Shown one piece after another: positions 1 through 6,434 of a stretch of DNA of 9,292 nucleotides. The DNA lies in contig JAFZJT010000250.1 of assembly GCA_017553815.1 (NCBI GenBank), forward strand, positions 1-9,292. The letters are read 5' to 3'. Every line of letters starts with the position of its first letter. Within the stretch, counting starts at the first letter, position 1. A program made the translations under genes and the position numbers. The DNA comes from Clostridia bacterium (GTDB lineage: Bacteria > Bacillota_A > Clostridia > Christensenellales > CAG-138). The notes under the pieces were generated by a model that worked only from the letters and a program-made list of their open reading frames with translations, was not told where the DNA came from and did not search any database.

Positions 1-170
1 AAAAGCTCGGACACGGCTTGGGATATAAGTATCCGCATGACTATCCGAATCACGAGGTCGAGCAGGAGTACATGCCGCCCACGGTGAAGGGCAGGGAATA
101 CTATGTTCCATCCGAAATGGGTGTTGAAGCAAAGATAAAGGCAAAGCACGACGCCAAAAAGATCCGTTGA
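1..170 (+). CDS. rarA: RarA/MgsA-like AAA+ recombination factor, C-terminal end (partial)
   Basis: This is the last 55 codons of a gene that begins upstream of the window; the reading frame starts at base 3 and ends with TGA at 168-170. The visible peptide contains GYKYPHDYPNHEVEQEYMPP, followed by a REYYVPSEMGVEAKIK-type tail. That matches the conserved C-terminus of the replication-associated recombination protein A family (RarA/MgsA, related to eukaryotic WRNIP1), which has a YKYPHDYP block, then a YxPP/YLP block, then a YY-P-GxE-KI tail. Family members are cytosolic AAA+ ATPases acting at stalled replication forks. The ATPase core is outside the window, so the assignment rests on this tail alone, but the motif is distinctive. 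No convincing GC-rich terminator follows it. The next gene starts 180 bases later from its own promoter. Confidence 0.82.
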   Translation, partial: KLGHGLGYKYPHDYPNHEVEQEYMPPTVKGREYYVPSEMGVEAKIKAKHDAKKIR

Positions 171-215
171 GCGCGCCCACGCTCAAGTCAAGTAAAATAC
201 ATTAATTAATTTTTT

Positions 216-234
216 GTGTTTTTGTTCAAAACAC
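216..234 (+). repeat. AT-rich hairpin between rarA end and next promoter
   Basis: GTGTTTT (216-222) and AAAACAC (228-234) form a perfect 7-bp inverted repeat around a 5-base loop, preceded by a run of T. It lies immediately upstream of the -35 element of the next gene. It could be a weak terminator for the rarA transcript or an operator. The stem is A/T-rich and no clean U-tract follows, so neither role is certain. Confidence 0.3.
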
Positions 235-264
235 TTGTAATTCAATGACTGAAATTGGTATAAT
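235..264 (+). promoter_or_regulatory. Extended -10 promoter for the zinc-ribbon membrane protein gene
   Basis: A perfect TATAAT lies at 259-264 and is preceded by TGG at 256-258, giving an extended -10 (TGnTATAAT). A partial -35, TTGTAA, lies at 235-240 with an 18-base spacer. Transcription would start near 271, leaving an untranslated leader of about 80 bases. That leader contains a 7-bp inverted repeat, GATAATC (277-283) with GATTATC (301-307). The start codon at 351 is preceded by an AGAGG-type ribosome binding site at 335-339, which is rather far away (11 bases). Confidence 0.65.
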
Positions 265-350
265 ATCATGAGTACGGATAATCTCAGCAAGCTATGCGCG
301 GATTATCAAATGAGTTTCAGAAAGGCTTTTTACCAGAGGTATAATTTGCG

Positions 351-1982
351 ATGAAATGCTTAAATTGTGGACACAAGAATAAGGACGGCAATAAATTCTG
401 CTCCGAATGCGGTGCGCCGCTTAGCGTAAACAACAAGAATTCCTTTGAAGAGGAATGGGATGCACTCGAAAACGAACAACTCGCAGGATCGAGCTATCTG
501 AGCGATCTTGAGGACAACTTCTCGGGCGGCGTTGACGACTGGGGCGAAGAGATAATCGGCTATACCGATGATATTGACGAGCGCGGGAATACGCTCAAGC
601 TCCGCGGCGAACAGAAATCCCGCAAGGCGGACGGCGGCAAGTCGGGCATCGCTGCGAGCGCGGTAAAGCGCTCCGAGGATAATCGAAACGAGCAAGCGGG
701 CAGGGAACGTTCCAACGGCGGAAACCGCGGCTCCGTTATGAATAAGCTGCTTCTCATCCTGCTCTTGGCGCTTCTTGCCATAATGGCGGTGGTAGTTTGC
801 TTCGCTCTCAGGGGCGGCATCGGCACCGGTGTTCCGAAGAAATCGCAGTACGACGTTAAGCATAACCCAAATGATCCCAATAAGTACTACGTCACGGTTC
901 GCGCAAACGAGGGCACTACCCTTGTTTTTGAGGGTACCGACGGCAGCAGGAAGGAGCTTGAGGTCTCTTCCAAGAGGGACGTTACCTTCAACGTACATAA
1001 AAACTCCCTGCTCCCGCAGACCTATATCGAAACCGAGACCGTCATGGTGCAGCCTATGGTGTTCCAGATCGACGCCGAGGGCAATAAATCCATCATCGAG
1101 ATCCCCGAGTTCGAGATTGAGGTTCCCGAGATAAACGTTGAATTCTCCACCCCCGAGAGCTTTGAGTCTGATAACGGCGTTATTACGATCGAGGGCTGCC
1201 TTGCAAAAGGTCAACCGGACACGGCTATGACCATCAACGGCGAGAAGCTCTCCACCGATGAGAATGGCAATTTTGCCTACTCCGCCAAGCGCGACATGGG
1301 CGAGCACAACTTCGAGTTCATCGCTCAGCGCATTGCGCACAGGATCAAGCGCGTAAACTTCCGCGCGAACGTGACCCGCGTTCTTACCGTCGATCAGATC
1401 ATCGTTATCCCCGATGCTTTCCATGCGCGCTCCCTCAATGTTGAGGAGTCCATCAAGGTATACGGCGCAGTCCCCGTCGGTTCAAGCATCAGTATCTCGT
1501 CCAACGATCCCGATTTCACTCTTAAGACCGAACCCGAGATCGATGCGAGCGGCAACTTTGGCTTTGAAGTTAACCTGCCAATTCCCGCCAAGTCCTATAA
1601 ATTCCTCATCACCGCCACCCTTGAGGACGGCTCGGTGTTTGAGCGTCCGTTCAGCGTTGAGCGTCCCCCGGTGTACAATGAATACGTTCCCACGGTTTGG
1701 CCGGGCAGCTATGAGGAGATGAGCAAGCCCGTCCATGTAACGGATATGCGCGGCTTCCTTATCAAGGGTACCGTTGAGGAGATCATCTATGACGGCGACT
1801 ATCTTGTTGCAAAGTTCAGGCTCGATGACGGCAACCTTATCGAGATCGAGTATCACGATCATTACTCCACCGCGACCAATCTTGAACTCGGCGCGAGATA
1901 CACCATGTACGGTTACTCGCTCGGCACGGGCGTTTCGCCGGACGGAAACCTTAGACTGTTTATATGGTTCGTTCAGGACTGA
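351..1982 (+). CDS. Zinc-ribbon, single-TM protein with extracytoplasmic Ig-like domains
   Basis: This is a 543-residue protein of unknown specific function. Residues 1-23 are a zinc ribbon with two CxxC knuckles (C3, C6, C17, C20). Residues 32-80 are acidic and 80-128 are basic and low-complexity. Residues 131-154 form a strongly hydrophobic helix (LLLILLLALLAIMAVVV core), so the ribbon should be cytosolic and the rest outside the membrane. The outer part holds two segments resembling bacterial Ig-like folds: about 265-345, with a TINGEKLSTDENGNFAY signature, and about 350-440. A final beta-rich segment follows at about 465-543. This layout is common for 'zinc-ribbon domain-containing' envelope proteins in Clostridia; their roles are mostly unknown, and surface anchoring or envelope sensing is only a guess. 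The ATG at 351 is chosen because it starts exactly at the canonical MKCxNCG ribbon. It appears monocistronic. Confidence 0.85.
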   Translation: MKCLNCGHKNKDGNKFCSECGAPLSVNNKNSFEEEWDALENEQLAGSSYLSDLEDNFSGGVDDWGEEIIGYTDDIDERGNTLKLRGEQKSRKADGGKSGIAASAVKRSEDNRNEQAGRERSNGGNRGSVMNKLLLILLLALLAIMAVVVCFALRGGIGTGVPKKSQYDVKHNPNDPNKYYVTVRANEGTTLVFEGTDGSRKELEVSSKRDVTFNVHKNSLLPQTYIETETVMVQPMVFQIDAEGNKSIIEIPEFEIEVPEINVEFSTPESFESDNGVITIEGCLAKGQPDTAMTINGEKLSTDENGNFAYSAKRDMGEHNFEFIAQRIAHRIKRVNFRANVTRVLTVDQIIVIPDAFHARSLNVEESIKVYGAVPVGSSISISSNDPDFTLKTEPEIDASGNFGFEVNLPIPAKSYKFLITATLEDGSVFERPFSVERPPVYNEYVPTVWPGSYEEMSKPVHVTDMRGFLIKGTVEEIIYDGDYLVAKFRLDDGNLIEIEYHDHYSTATNLELGARYTMYGYSLGTGVSPDGNLRLFIWFVQD

Positions 1983-2008
1983 TGCAAAACCTAAATTGAT
2001 TTAACTTG

Positions 2009-2113
2009 GATGGGGCTGTTGCACTAAGAAGATTTTCTACAATCTCTGTGTTCAAGAAAAGTATATTGGACACTAGATCTGGTAGATGAGGTACTTAATG
2101 CAACAGCCCCATC
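2009..2113. repeat. 105-bp element with 15-bp perfect terminal inverted repeats
   Basis: GATGGGGCTGTTGCA at 2009-2023 is the exact reverse complement of TGCAACAGCCCCATC at 2099-2113. The match continues to about 20 bp with one mismatch (2009-2028 against 2094-2113). The 75-base interior contains a smaller inverted repeat, TTTTCT/AGAAAA (2033-2038 and 2055-2060), and no coding potential. The GGGCTGTTGCA end resembles, from memory, the ends of some insertion sequences (IS1182- or IS6-like tips), so a MITE or internally deleted insertion sequence is plausible. No target-site duplication is visible. TTTT follows the right arm at 2114-2117, so it may also terminate the upstream transcript. Confidence 0.55.
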
Positions 2114-2123
2114 TTTTCAGCTG

Positions 2124-2284
2124 ATACTAAACTCTGACTAAAATCGGACTTCTTGCCGATTGTTTTCCTCCCAGCCTTTGTCTCTCTTCGCTCAACGATA
2201 CTCCATATCGCCTCGCTCCGTTTGACTTAGACAGGATGAAAAATTCCTCTGCAATTTGATCCGGTTTTAATCATAGCTTAGTAT
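2124..2284 (+). repeat. MITE-like dispersed repeat, copy 1 (161 bp)
   Basis: This non-coding repeat is present again at 6435-6590 in the same orientation. Both copies begin ATACTAAACTCTGACTA and end AGCTTAGTAT. They share a perfectly identical 30-base core (2188-2217 here) that contains the small hairpin CGATA-CTCCA-TATCG. The ends are imperfect inverted repeats: the first 22 bases match the reverse complement of the last 22 at 18 positions. Terminal inverted repeats, small size, no ORF and multiple copies fit a miniature inverted-repeat transposable element or similar mobile repeat. No TA duplication is retained at this copy. Its right end (2278-2284) overlaps the 3' end of the Crp/Fnr-like gene. 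Confidence 0.75.
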
Positions 2285-2925
2285 AATTTGAATTCCCTGC
2301 GGTTGCTGTCGATGATCCCCTCGTTTTTCAAAGCCTTTATCTCGCGCATCATGGCGCTGCGGTCAACGTTGAGATACTCCGCAAGGTCAACGAGGCTCAT
2401 TGGTATCGTGAAAAACCCGCTCGAGCTCTTAGGGGTGATGGAGGCGGCGTAGCTCAGATATGCCAATATCTTTTGCCTGATGGTGTTTTGATGCAGAAAA
2501 GAGATGTGAAGCGAAAGCCCCTGGGACTTTTGCGCCGCCATGATGAATAGATTGCTGATTATCTGACTGTGGTGCTCGCAGAGATTTTCACAGGGCTTGA
2601 TTATATGATCGTAGTCAAGAAACAGCACGCGGCAGTCGGTCTCGGCGGTCACTATATACGCGAAGCAGTCGAGGGGAAGGGCAAATGGCTCTCCGAACAC
2701 GTCGCCCTCGCGGATACGCTCAATAAGGAAGATATCCCCTTCCTCATTGAGTATCTGAAGCTTCGCGCTTCCTTTTTCGAGCACCTCGACCCTTTGGGGC
2801 GCAGATGAATCGTATGTAAGTATCGTTTCACCTTCGGAGTAGTTCTTCCAATACGGCTTGAAGCAGGGCAGGATCATATCCATGGACTCACTGCTGATCT
2901 GATCGAAAATGTTTTGCTTGTCCAT
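2278..2925 (-). CDS. Crp/Fnr-family transcriptional regulator
   Basis: This 215-residue protein has the usual Crp/Fnr length. Residues 10-110 form the cyclic-nucleotide-binding-like beta-roll, with the GDVFGEPFAL motif at 74-83 marking the effector pocket turn. Residues 118-160 form the long dimerisation helix region. The winged helix-turn-helix is at about 172-214 (LVDLAEYLNVDRSAMMREIKALKNEGII core). There is no N-terminal Fnr-type cysteine cluster; cysteines are at 21, 87, 98, 112 and 116. The PCENLC pair (C112, C116) just before the long helix resembles a motif remembered from clostridial relatives. The effector cannot be told from sequence. AAGGAG (2935-2940, minus strand) sits 9 bases before the ATG and supports the start. 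The gene is divergent from the acyl-CoA dehydrogenase/flavodiiron operon across 190 bases, so control of that operon and of itself is the natural inference. The stop codon and last codons lie in the MITE-like repeat. Confidence 0.9.
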   Translation of the reverse strand: MDKQNIFDQISSESMDMILPCFKPYWKNYSEGETILTYDSSAPQRVEVLEKGSAKLQILNEEGDIFLIERIREGDVFGEPFALPLDCFAYIVTAETDCRVLFLDYDHIIKPCENLCEHHSQIISNLFIMAAQKSQGLSLHISFLHQNTIRQKILAYLSYAASITPKSSSGFFTIPMSLVDLAEYLNVDRSAMMREIKALKNEGIIDSNRREFKLY

Positions 2926-2958
2926 ATAAAACGGCTCCTTGAATCAGTAGTAATATAA

Positions 2959-2964
2959 ATTATA
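2959..2964 (-). promoter_or_regulatory. Putative -10 element of the Crp/Fnr-like gene
   Basis: Reading the minus strand, TATAAT occurs 34 bases upstream of the start codon in a very AT-rich tract. No recognisable -35 lies at the expected distance (the bases there read about TAGCTT). The promoter may therefore be weak or activator-dependent. Confidence 0.4.
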
Positions 2965-2995
2965 ACATAAAAAAGTGAAAAAAGCTACTATTATG

Positions 2996-3023
2996 TTGCA
3001 AATGCCACGAAGATTTTTATAAT
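2996..3023 (+). promoter_or_regulatory. Promoter of the acyl-CoA dehydrogenase/flavodiiron operon
   Basis: TTGCAA (2996-3001; 4 of 6 consensus) and a perfect TATAAT (3018-3023) are separated by 16 bases. Transcription would start near 3030, giving a leader of about 85 bases. The start codon at 3116 is preceded by a strong GGAGG (3104-3108) at 7 bases. Confidence 0.55.
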
Positions 3024-3033
3024 TCTCTTGTAG

Positions 3034-3047
3034 AATATAAATATATT
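3034..3047. promoter_or_regulatory. Palindrome at the predicted transcription start: candidate operator
   Basis: AATATA-AA-TATATT is a perfect two-fold symmetric site with a 2-base centre, located just after the predicted +1 of the operon. Its position would suit repression. AT-rich palindromes also arise by chance, and it does not match the classical Fnr TTGAT-N4-ATCAA site, so the role is speculative. Confidence 0.3.
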
Positions 3048-3051
3048 GGAA

Positions 3052-3070
3052 GGGTGCGAATTTTGCGCCC
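3052..3070 (+). promoter_or_regulatory. Short leader hairpin upstream of the fusion gene
   Basis: GGGTGCG (3052-3058) can pair with TGCGCCC (3064-3070) through 7 bp, two of them G-U in RNA, around a 5-base loop. It is GC-rich within an AT-rich leader and 45 bases upstream of the start codon. It could stabilise the mRNA 5' end. No T-run follows, so it is not a terminator. Confidence 0.3.
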
Positions 3071-3115
3071 GAAATGAACCAAAAGACACGATAAAACGAA
3101 AACGGAGGTAGAAAA

Positions 3116-5044
3116 ATGCTTTTCAAAACAACAGAAGCTCATGAAGAGCTGAGAGCCAAGGTCAGAGCGTTCGCCGAGAAGGAGATACAGCCGATAGCGT
3201 TCATGCTCGACCAGAAGAACGAATTTCCCGACGACGCAGTTAAAAAGCTCGGCGAAATGGGGCTAATGGGCATCCCGTACCCCAAGGAGTATGGCGGAGC
3301 TGGGCTGGACGTGCTCAGCTATGCCATCGCCGTTGAGGAGCTTGCCCGCGTGGACGGCGGCTCGGGCGTTATCCTCTCCGCGCACGTTTCGCTTGGCAGC
3401 TATCCCATCATGGCCTACGGCACCGAGGAGCAGAAGCAAAAGTATCTCGTTCCGCTCGCAAAGGGCGAGAAGATCGGCGCATTCGGCCTGACAGAGGAAA
3501 ACGCGGGCTCGGATGCGGGCGGCACCGAGACCACCGCCGTGGATAAGGGCGACTACTACCTTCTGAACGGCGGCAAAATCTTTATCACCAACGCGCCCAA
3601 GGCGGATACCTACGTCGTTTTCGCCGTCACCACCCCCGATATCGGCACGAAGGGCATCAGCGCCTTCATCGTCGAAAAGGGCTGGAAGGGCTTTGAATTC
3701 GGCGATCATTACGACAAGCTCGGCATCCGCTCTTCTTCGACAGCGGAGCTCATCTTCAACGACGTGAAGGTTCCCAAGGAGAACCTGCTCGGCAAGGAGG
3801 GTGAAGGCTTCAAGATCGCAATGTCCACCCTCGACGGCGGCCGCATCGGCATCGCGGCGCAGGCTCTCGGCATCGCGCAGGGCGCGTATGAAAAGGCGCT
3901 CGTCGAAGCCCGCGAAAGGGAGCAGTTCGGTCAGCCCATCGGCGTGAATCAGGGCATATCGTTCAAGCTTGCTGATATGGCAACCAAGCTCCGTGCGGCT
4001 CGCTTCCTCGTTTATTCGGCGGCCGAGCTCAAGGAGAACCATGAATCCTACGGCATGGAAGCCGCGATGGCGAAGATGTATGCTTCGGATATCGCGATGG
4101 AAGTTGTTTACGATGCGATGCAGATATTCGGCGGCTCCGGCTTCCTCAAGGGAATGGACGTTGAGCGCGCATACAGGGATGCGAGGATCACCTCGATCTA
4201 TGAGGGAACTAACGAGATCCAGCGTGTTGTAATCGCCTCGTATCTGCTCGGAAGGATCGGCAAGAAGACCGCCGGCGCATCCAGAAGCGCCGCAAAGAAG
4301 CCCGCTCCCGTAACCGGCGTTCGTAAGGGCAGAATCTTCCGTGAGGGCGATGCTAAGGATAAGGTCAACGAGCTCGTTGCCGCACTCAAGGCGGATGGCT
4401 ACGACTTCACCGTTGGCATCCCCGCGGACACCCCGATAACCGAGGCCGAGCGCGTCGTTTCTGCGGGCAAGGGCATCGGCGATAAGAAAAACATGAAGCT
4501 CATCGAGCAGCTCGCACATGCGGCGGGTGCGGCGATAGGCTCATCCCGTCCCGTTGCGGAAACGCTACAATATCTTCCCCTCAACCGCTACGTCGGCATG
4601 TCCGGTCAGAAATTCCGCGGTAATCTCTATATCGCCTGCGGCATCAGCGGCGCGAAGCAGCATCTAAAGGGCATCAAGGATGCTTCCACCATCGTTGCGA
4701 TCAATAAGAACGGCAACGCGCCAATCTTCAAGAACTGCGATTACGGCATCATCGGCGACGTAAACGAGATACTGCCGCTTCTCACCGAAGCGCTCGGCAC
4801 CGGCGAAAAGACCGACGCGCCCCCGATGGTTAAGATGAAGCGCCCGCTTCCCCCGAAGCCCACGCCAACCGGCCCCATCTACGTCTGCAACGGCTGTGCG
4901 CATGAATACGATCCAGACCTCGGCGATGAGGACGCGGAGATCGCGCCCGGCACCCAGTTCAAGGATCTGCCCGAGGATTGGGTATGCCCCGAGTGCGCCG
5001 AGCCGAAGGCAAACTTCATCATCCGTACCATTCGCGGTCTGTAA
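3116..5044 (+). CDS. Acyl-CoA dehydrogenase / ETF-alpha FAD domain / rubredoxin fusion
   Basis: This 642-residue protein has three parts. Residues 1-380 are a complete acyl-CoA dehydrogenase: the FAD-contacting FGLTEENAGSD (123-133), the DGGRIGIAAQALG segment (240-252) and the catalytic base E363 in IYEGTNEIQ. Residues 380-410 are a basic linker (AGASRSAAKKPAP). Residues 440-560 match the C-terminal FAD-binding domain of ETF alpha, with VSAGKGIG (448-455), SSRP (R478), ACGISGAKQH (507-516), VAINKNGNAPIF (527-538) and DYGIIGD (542-548). ETF-alpha domain I and any ETF beta are absent. Residues 587-636 are a rubredoxin with iron ligands C591, C594, C624 and C627 and the EYDP, APGT-F-LP-W and CPEC blocks. 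The expected route is acyl-CoA to FAD, to a second FAD, to the rubredoxin iron. The likely partner is the flavodiiron protein encoded 45 bases downstream. The acyl substrate is probably short-chain (inference). Fusions of this general type occur in anaerobic Clostridia, as I recall. Cytosolic; no signal peptide. GGAGG at 3104-3108 fixes the start. Confidence 0.93.
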   Translation: MLFKTTEAHEELRAKVRAFAEKEIQPIAFMLDQKNEFPDDAVKKLGEMGLMGIPYPKEYGGAGLDVLSYAIAVEELARVDGGSGVILSAHVSLGSYPIMAYGTEEQKQKYLVPLAKGEKIGAFGLTEENAGSDAGGTETTAVDKGDYYLLNGGKIFITNAPKADTYVVFAVTTPDIGTKGISAFIVEKGWKGFEFGDHYDKLGIRSSSTAELIFNDVKVPKENLLGKEGEGFKIAMSTLDGGRIGIAAQALGIAQGAYEKALVEAREREQFGQPIGVNQGISFKLADMATKLRAARFLVYSAAELKENHESYGMEAAMAKMYASDIAMEVVYDAMQIFGGSGFLKGMDVERAYRDARITSIYEGTNEIQRVVIASYLLGRIGKKTAGASRSAAKKPAPVTGVRKGRIFREGDAKDKVNELVAALKADGYDFTVGIPADTPITEAERVVSAGKGIGDKKNMKLIEQLAHAAGAAIGSSRPVAETLQYLPLNRYVGMSGQKFRGNLYIACGISGAKQHLKGIKDASTIVAINKNGNAPIFKNCDYGIIGDVNEILPLLTEALGTGEKTDAPPMVKMKRPLPPKPTPTGPIYVCNGCAHEYDPDLGDEDAEIAPGTQFKDLPEDWVCPECAEPKANFIIRTIRGL

Positions 5045-5076
5045 GCACCGATATCAAACCGAATTTCTTTAACCAG

Positions 5077-5083
5077 AAGGGAG
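5077..5083 (+). promoter_or_regulatory. Ribosome binding site of the flavodiiron gene
   Basis: AAGGGAG lies 6 bases before the ATG at 5090. It is inside the 45-base gap after the fusion gene, where no promoter or terminator is seen. This supports co-transcription of the two genes. Confidence 0.6.
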
Positions 5084-5089
5084 AAAACT

Positions 5090-6331
5090 ATGCATTGCGT
5101 AAGACAAGTTGTTGATAATCTTTATTGGATAGGTGCAAACGACCACAGGACGCACCTTTTCGAGAACATCCATCCGATACCCTACGGCGTTTCGTATAAC
5201 TCCTATCTGCTTCTCGACGAGGAGACCGCCGTGTTCGACGGCGTGGACTGGACCGTCACTCGCCAGTACCTCGACAATATCGAGTATCTTTTGAACGGCA
5301 GAAAGCTCGATTACTTCGTTTGCAACCATCTTGAGCCAGACCATTGCTCATCGATGTACGAGCTGTTCGTGCGTTATCCCGAGTGCAAGGTCATCGCCAC
5401 CGAAAAGGCGTTCATGATGATGCGCCAGTTCGGCTACCGTGTGGACGACCATCAGCAGATCCAGGTCAAGGAGGGCGACACCTATCAGATTGGCACGCAC
5501 ACCCTTGCCTTCGTCGAAGCGCCGATGGTGCATTGGCCCGAGGCGATGGTAACGCTGGACGTAACGAACGGCGTTCTCTTCTCGGCGGACGGCTTCGGCT
5601 CGTTCATCGCGCTCGACGGCAAGCTTTGGAACGACGACGTGAACTACGACCGCGACTGGATTGACGAAGCTCGAAGGTATCTTGTCAATATAGTAGGGAA
5701 GTACGGCCCCCATATCCAGCTCCTGCTCGGCAAGGCGGCGAAGGTGCTCGATAAGATCAAGTACATCTGCCCGCTCCACGGTCTGATCTGGCGCAGCGAT
5801 CTGATGTACATTATCGACAAGTACAACCATTGGTCCACATATACGCCCGAGGAGAAGGGCGTTCTGATCTGCTATGCCTCGATGTACGGCGGAACCGAAG
5901 CGGCTGCGCAGGCGCTTGCTTCAAAGATTTGCGAGAAGGGCTTCACGAACGTCAAGGTCTGCGACGTATCGAATACGCACGTTTCCTACCTTATCTCGGA
6001 TGCGTTCAAGTATTCGCATATCGTGTTCGCCTCCGTGACCTACAACCTCAATATCTACCCCGTGATGCACGATTTCCTCGACGAGATGCGCATGCTGAAC
6101 CTTCAGAACCGCACCGTCGCAATAATCGAGAACGGCACTTGGGCATGCAAATCGGGCGACCTTATCGAGAAGTTCATCAATGAGAACATGAAGGATATGA
6201 CCATCCTCAACGAGCGCCTGACACTTGCCTCCACCCTTCATGAAGACAAGGCTTCGGAGCTCGAGGCGCTTGCGGATGCCATCATTGACTCGATGAAGGA
6301 CGTTTCAACGGACGTTCAGCCTGTCAAGTAA
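5090..6331 (+). CDS. fprA: Flavodiiron protein (rubredoxin:O2/NO oxidoreductase), FprA-like
   Basis: This 413-residue protein has the usual length of a two-domain (class A) flavodiiron protein. Residues 1-250 are a metallo-beta-lactamase-like domain with the complete diiron ligand set: H80, E82 and D84 in HLEPDH, H148 in MVHWPE, D167 in SADGFG and H230 in CPLHG. Residues 257-400 are a flavodoxin domain with FMN loops at SMYGGTE (264-270), VTYNLNIYP (316-324) and ENGTWACKSG (347-356). The family takes electrons from rubredoxin through FMN to the di-iron site and reduces O2 to water or NO to N2O, protecting anaerobes. The protein has no rubredoxin or NADH-oxidoreductase domain of its own, so it needs an external donor. 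The rubredoxin domain of the preceding fusion protein is the obvious candidate. Whether O2 or NO is preferred cannot be read from the sequence. It is the last gene of the operon and is followed by a strong terminator. Confidence 0.95.
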   Translation: MHCVRQVVDNLYWIGANDHRTHLFENIHPIPYGVSYNSYLLLDEETAVFDGVDWTVTRQYLDNIEYLLNGRKLDYFVCNHLEPDHCSSMYELFVRYPECKVIATEKAFMMMRQFGYRVDDHQQIQVKEGDTYQIGTHTLAFVEAPMVHWPEAMVTLDVTNGVLFSADGFGSFIALDGKLWNDDVNYDRDWIDEARRYLVNIVGKYGPHIQLLLGKAAKVLDKIKYICPLHGLIWRSDLMYIIDKYNHWSTYTPEEKGVLICYASMYGGTEAAAQALASKICEKGFTNVKVCDVSNTHVSYLISDAFKYSHIVFASVTYNLNIYPVMHDFLDEMRMLNLQNRTVAIIENGTWACKSGDLIEKFINENMKDMTILNERLTLASTLHEDKASELEALADAIIDSMKDVSTDVQPVK

Positions 6332-6332
6332 G

Positions 6333-6347
6333 CCGAGTCATACTCGG
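6333..6347 (+). repeat. Small hairpin just after the flavodiiron stop codon
   Basis: CCGAG (6333-6337) and CTCGG (6343-6347) form a 5-bp stem with a 5-base loop starting 2 bases after the stop codon. It lies 20 bases ahead of the main terminator. It could act as an accessory 3'-end stabilising structure, though it is short enough to be coincidental. Confidence 0.25.
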
Positions 6348-6366
6348 GTATTCCATCCTAATAAGT

Positions 6367-6398
6367 AAAACCGCCGTCGGTTCTCCGATGGCGGTTTT
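6367..6398 (+). terminator. Intrinsic terminator of the fusion/flavodiiron operon
   Basis: AAAACCGCCGTCGG (6367-6380) pairs with CCGATGGCGGTTTT (6385-6398) around a TTCT loop. That gives 14 bp with a single G-U wobble. The A-rich left arm and T-rich right arm make it potentially bidirectional. It starts 35 bases after the flavodiiron stop codon. Confidence 0.88.
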
Positions 6399-6434
6399 GC
6401 GTGCGGGGCTGCATTTTCGGAATATGCTATTCTA

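Noticed and set aside
360..1424. 354-codon open frame on the minus strand
   Set aside because: It lies entirely opposite the zinc-ribbon protein gene, shows no recognisable domain and has low-complexity composition typical of an antisense shadow. The plus-strand gene has motifs, a promoter and a ribosome binding site.
2009..2113. Ordinary rho-independent terminator
   Set aside because: The 75-base loop and 15-20 bp arms are unlike a standard terminator. The TTTT after the right arm leaves a secondary terminator function possible, but it is not the best description.
2944..3126. 60-codon minus-strand frame in the divergent intergenic region
   Set aside because: It overlaps the operon start codon and its promoter, has no ribosome binding site and encodes an AT-driven Phe/Tyr-rich peptide. 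The region is better explained as two divergent promoters.
3263..4519. 418-codon open frame on the minus strand
   Set aside because: It is antisense to the acyl-CoA dehydrogenase fusion gene, which has a full set of family motifs. The minus frame has none and no upstream ribosome binding site.
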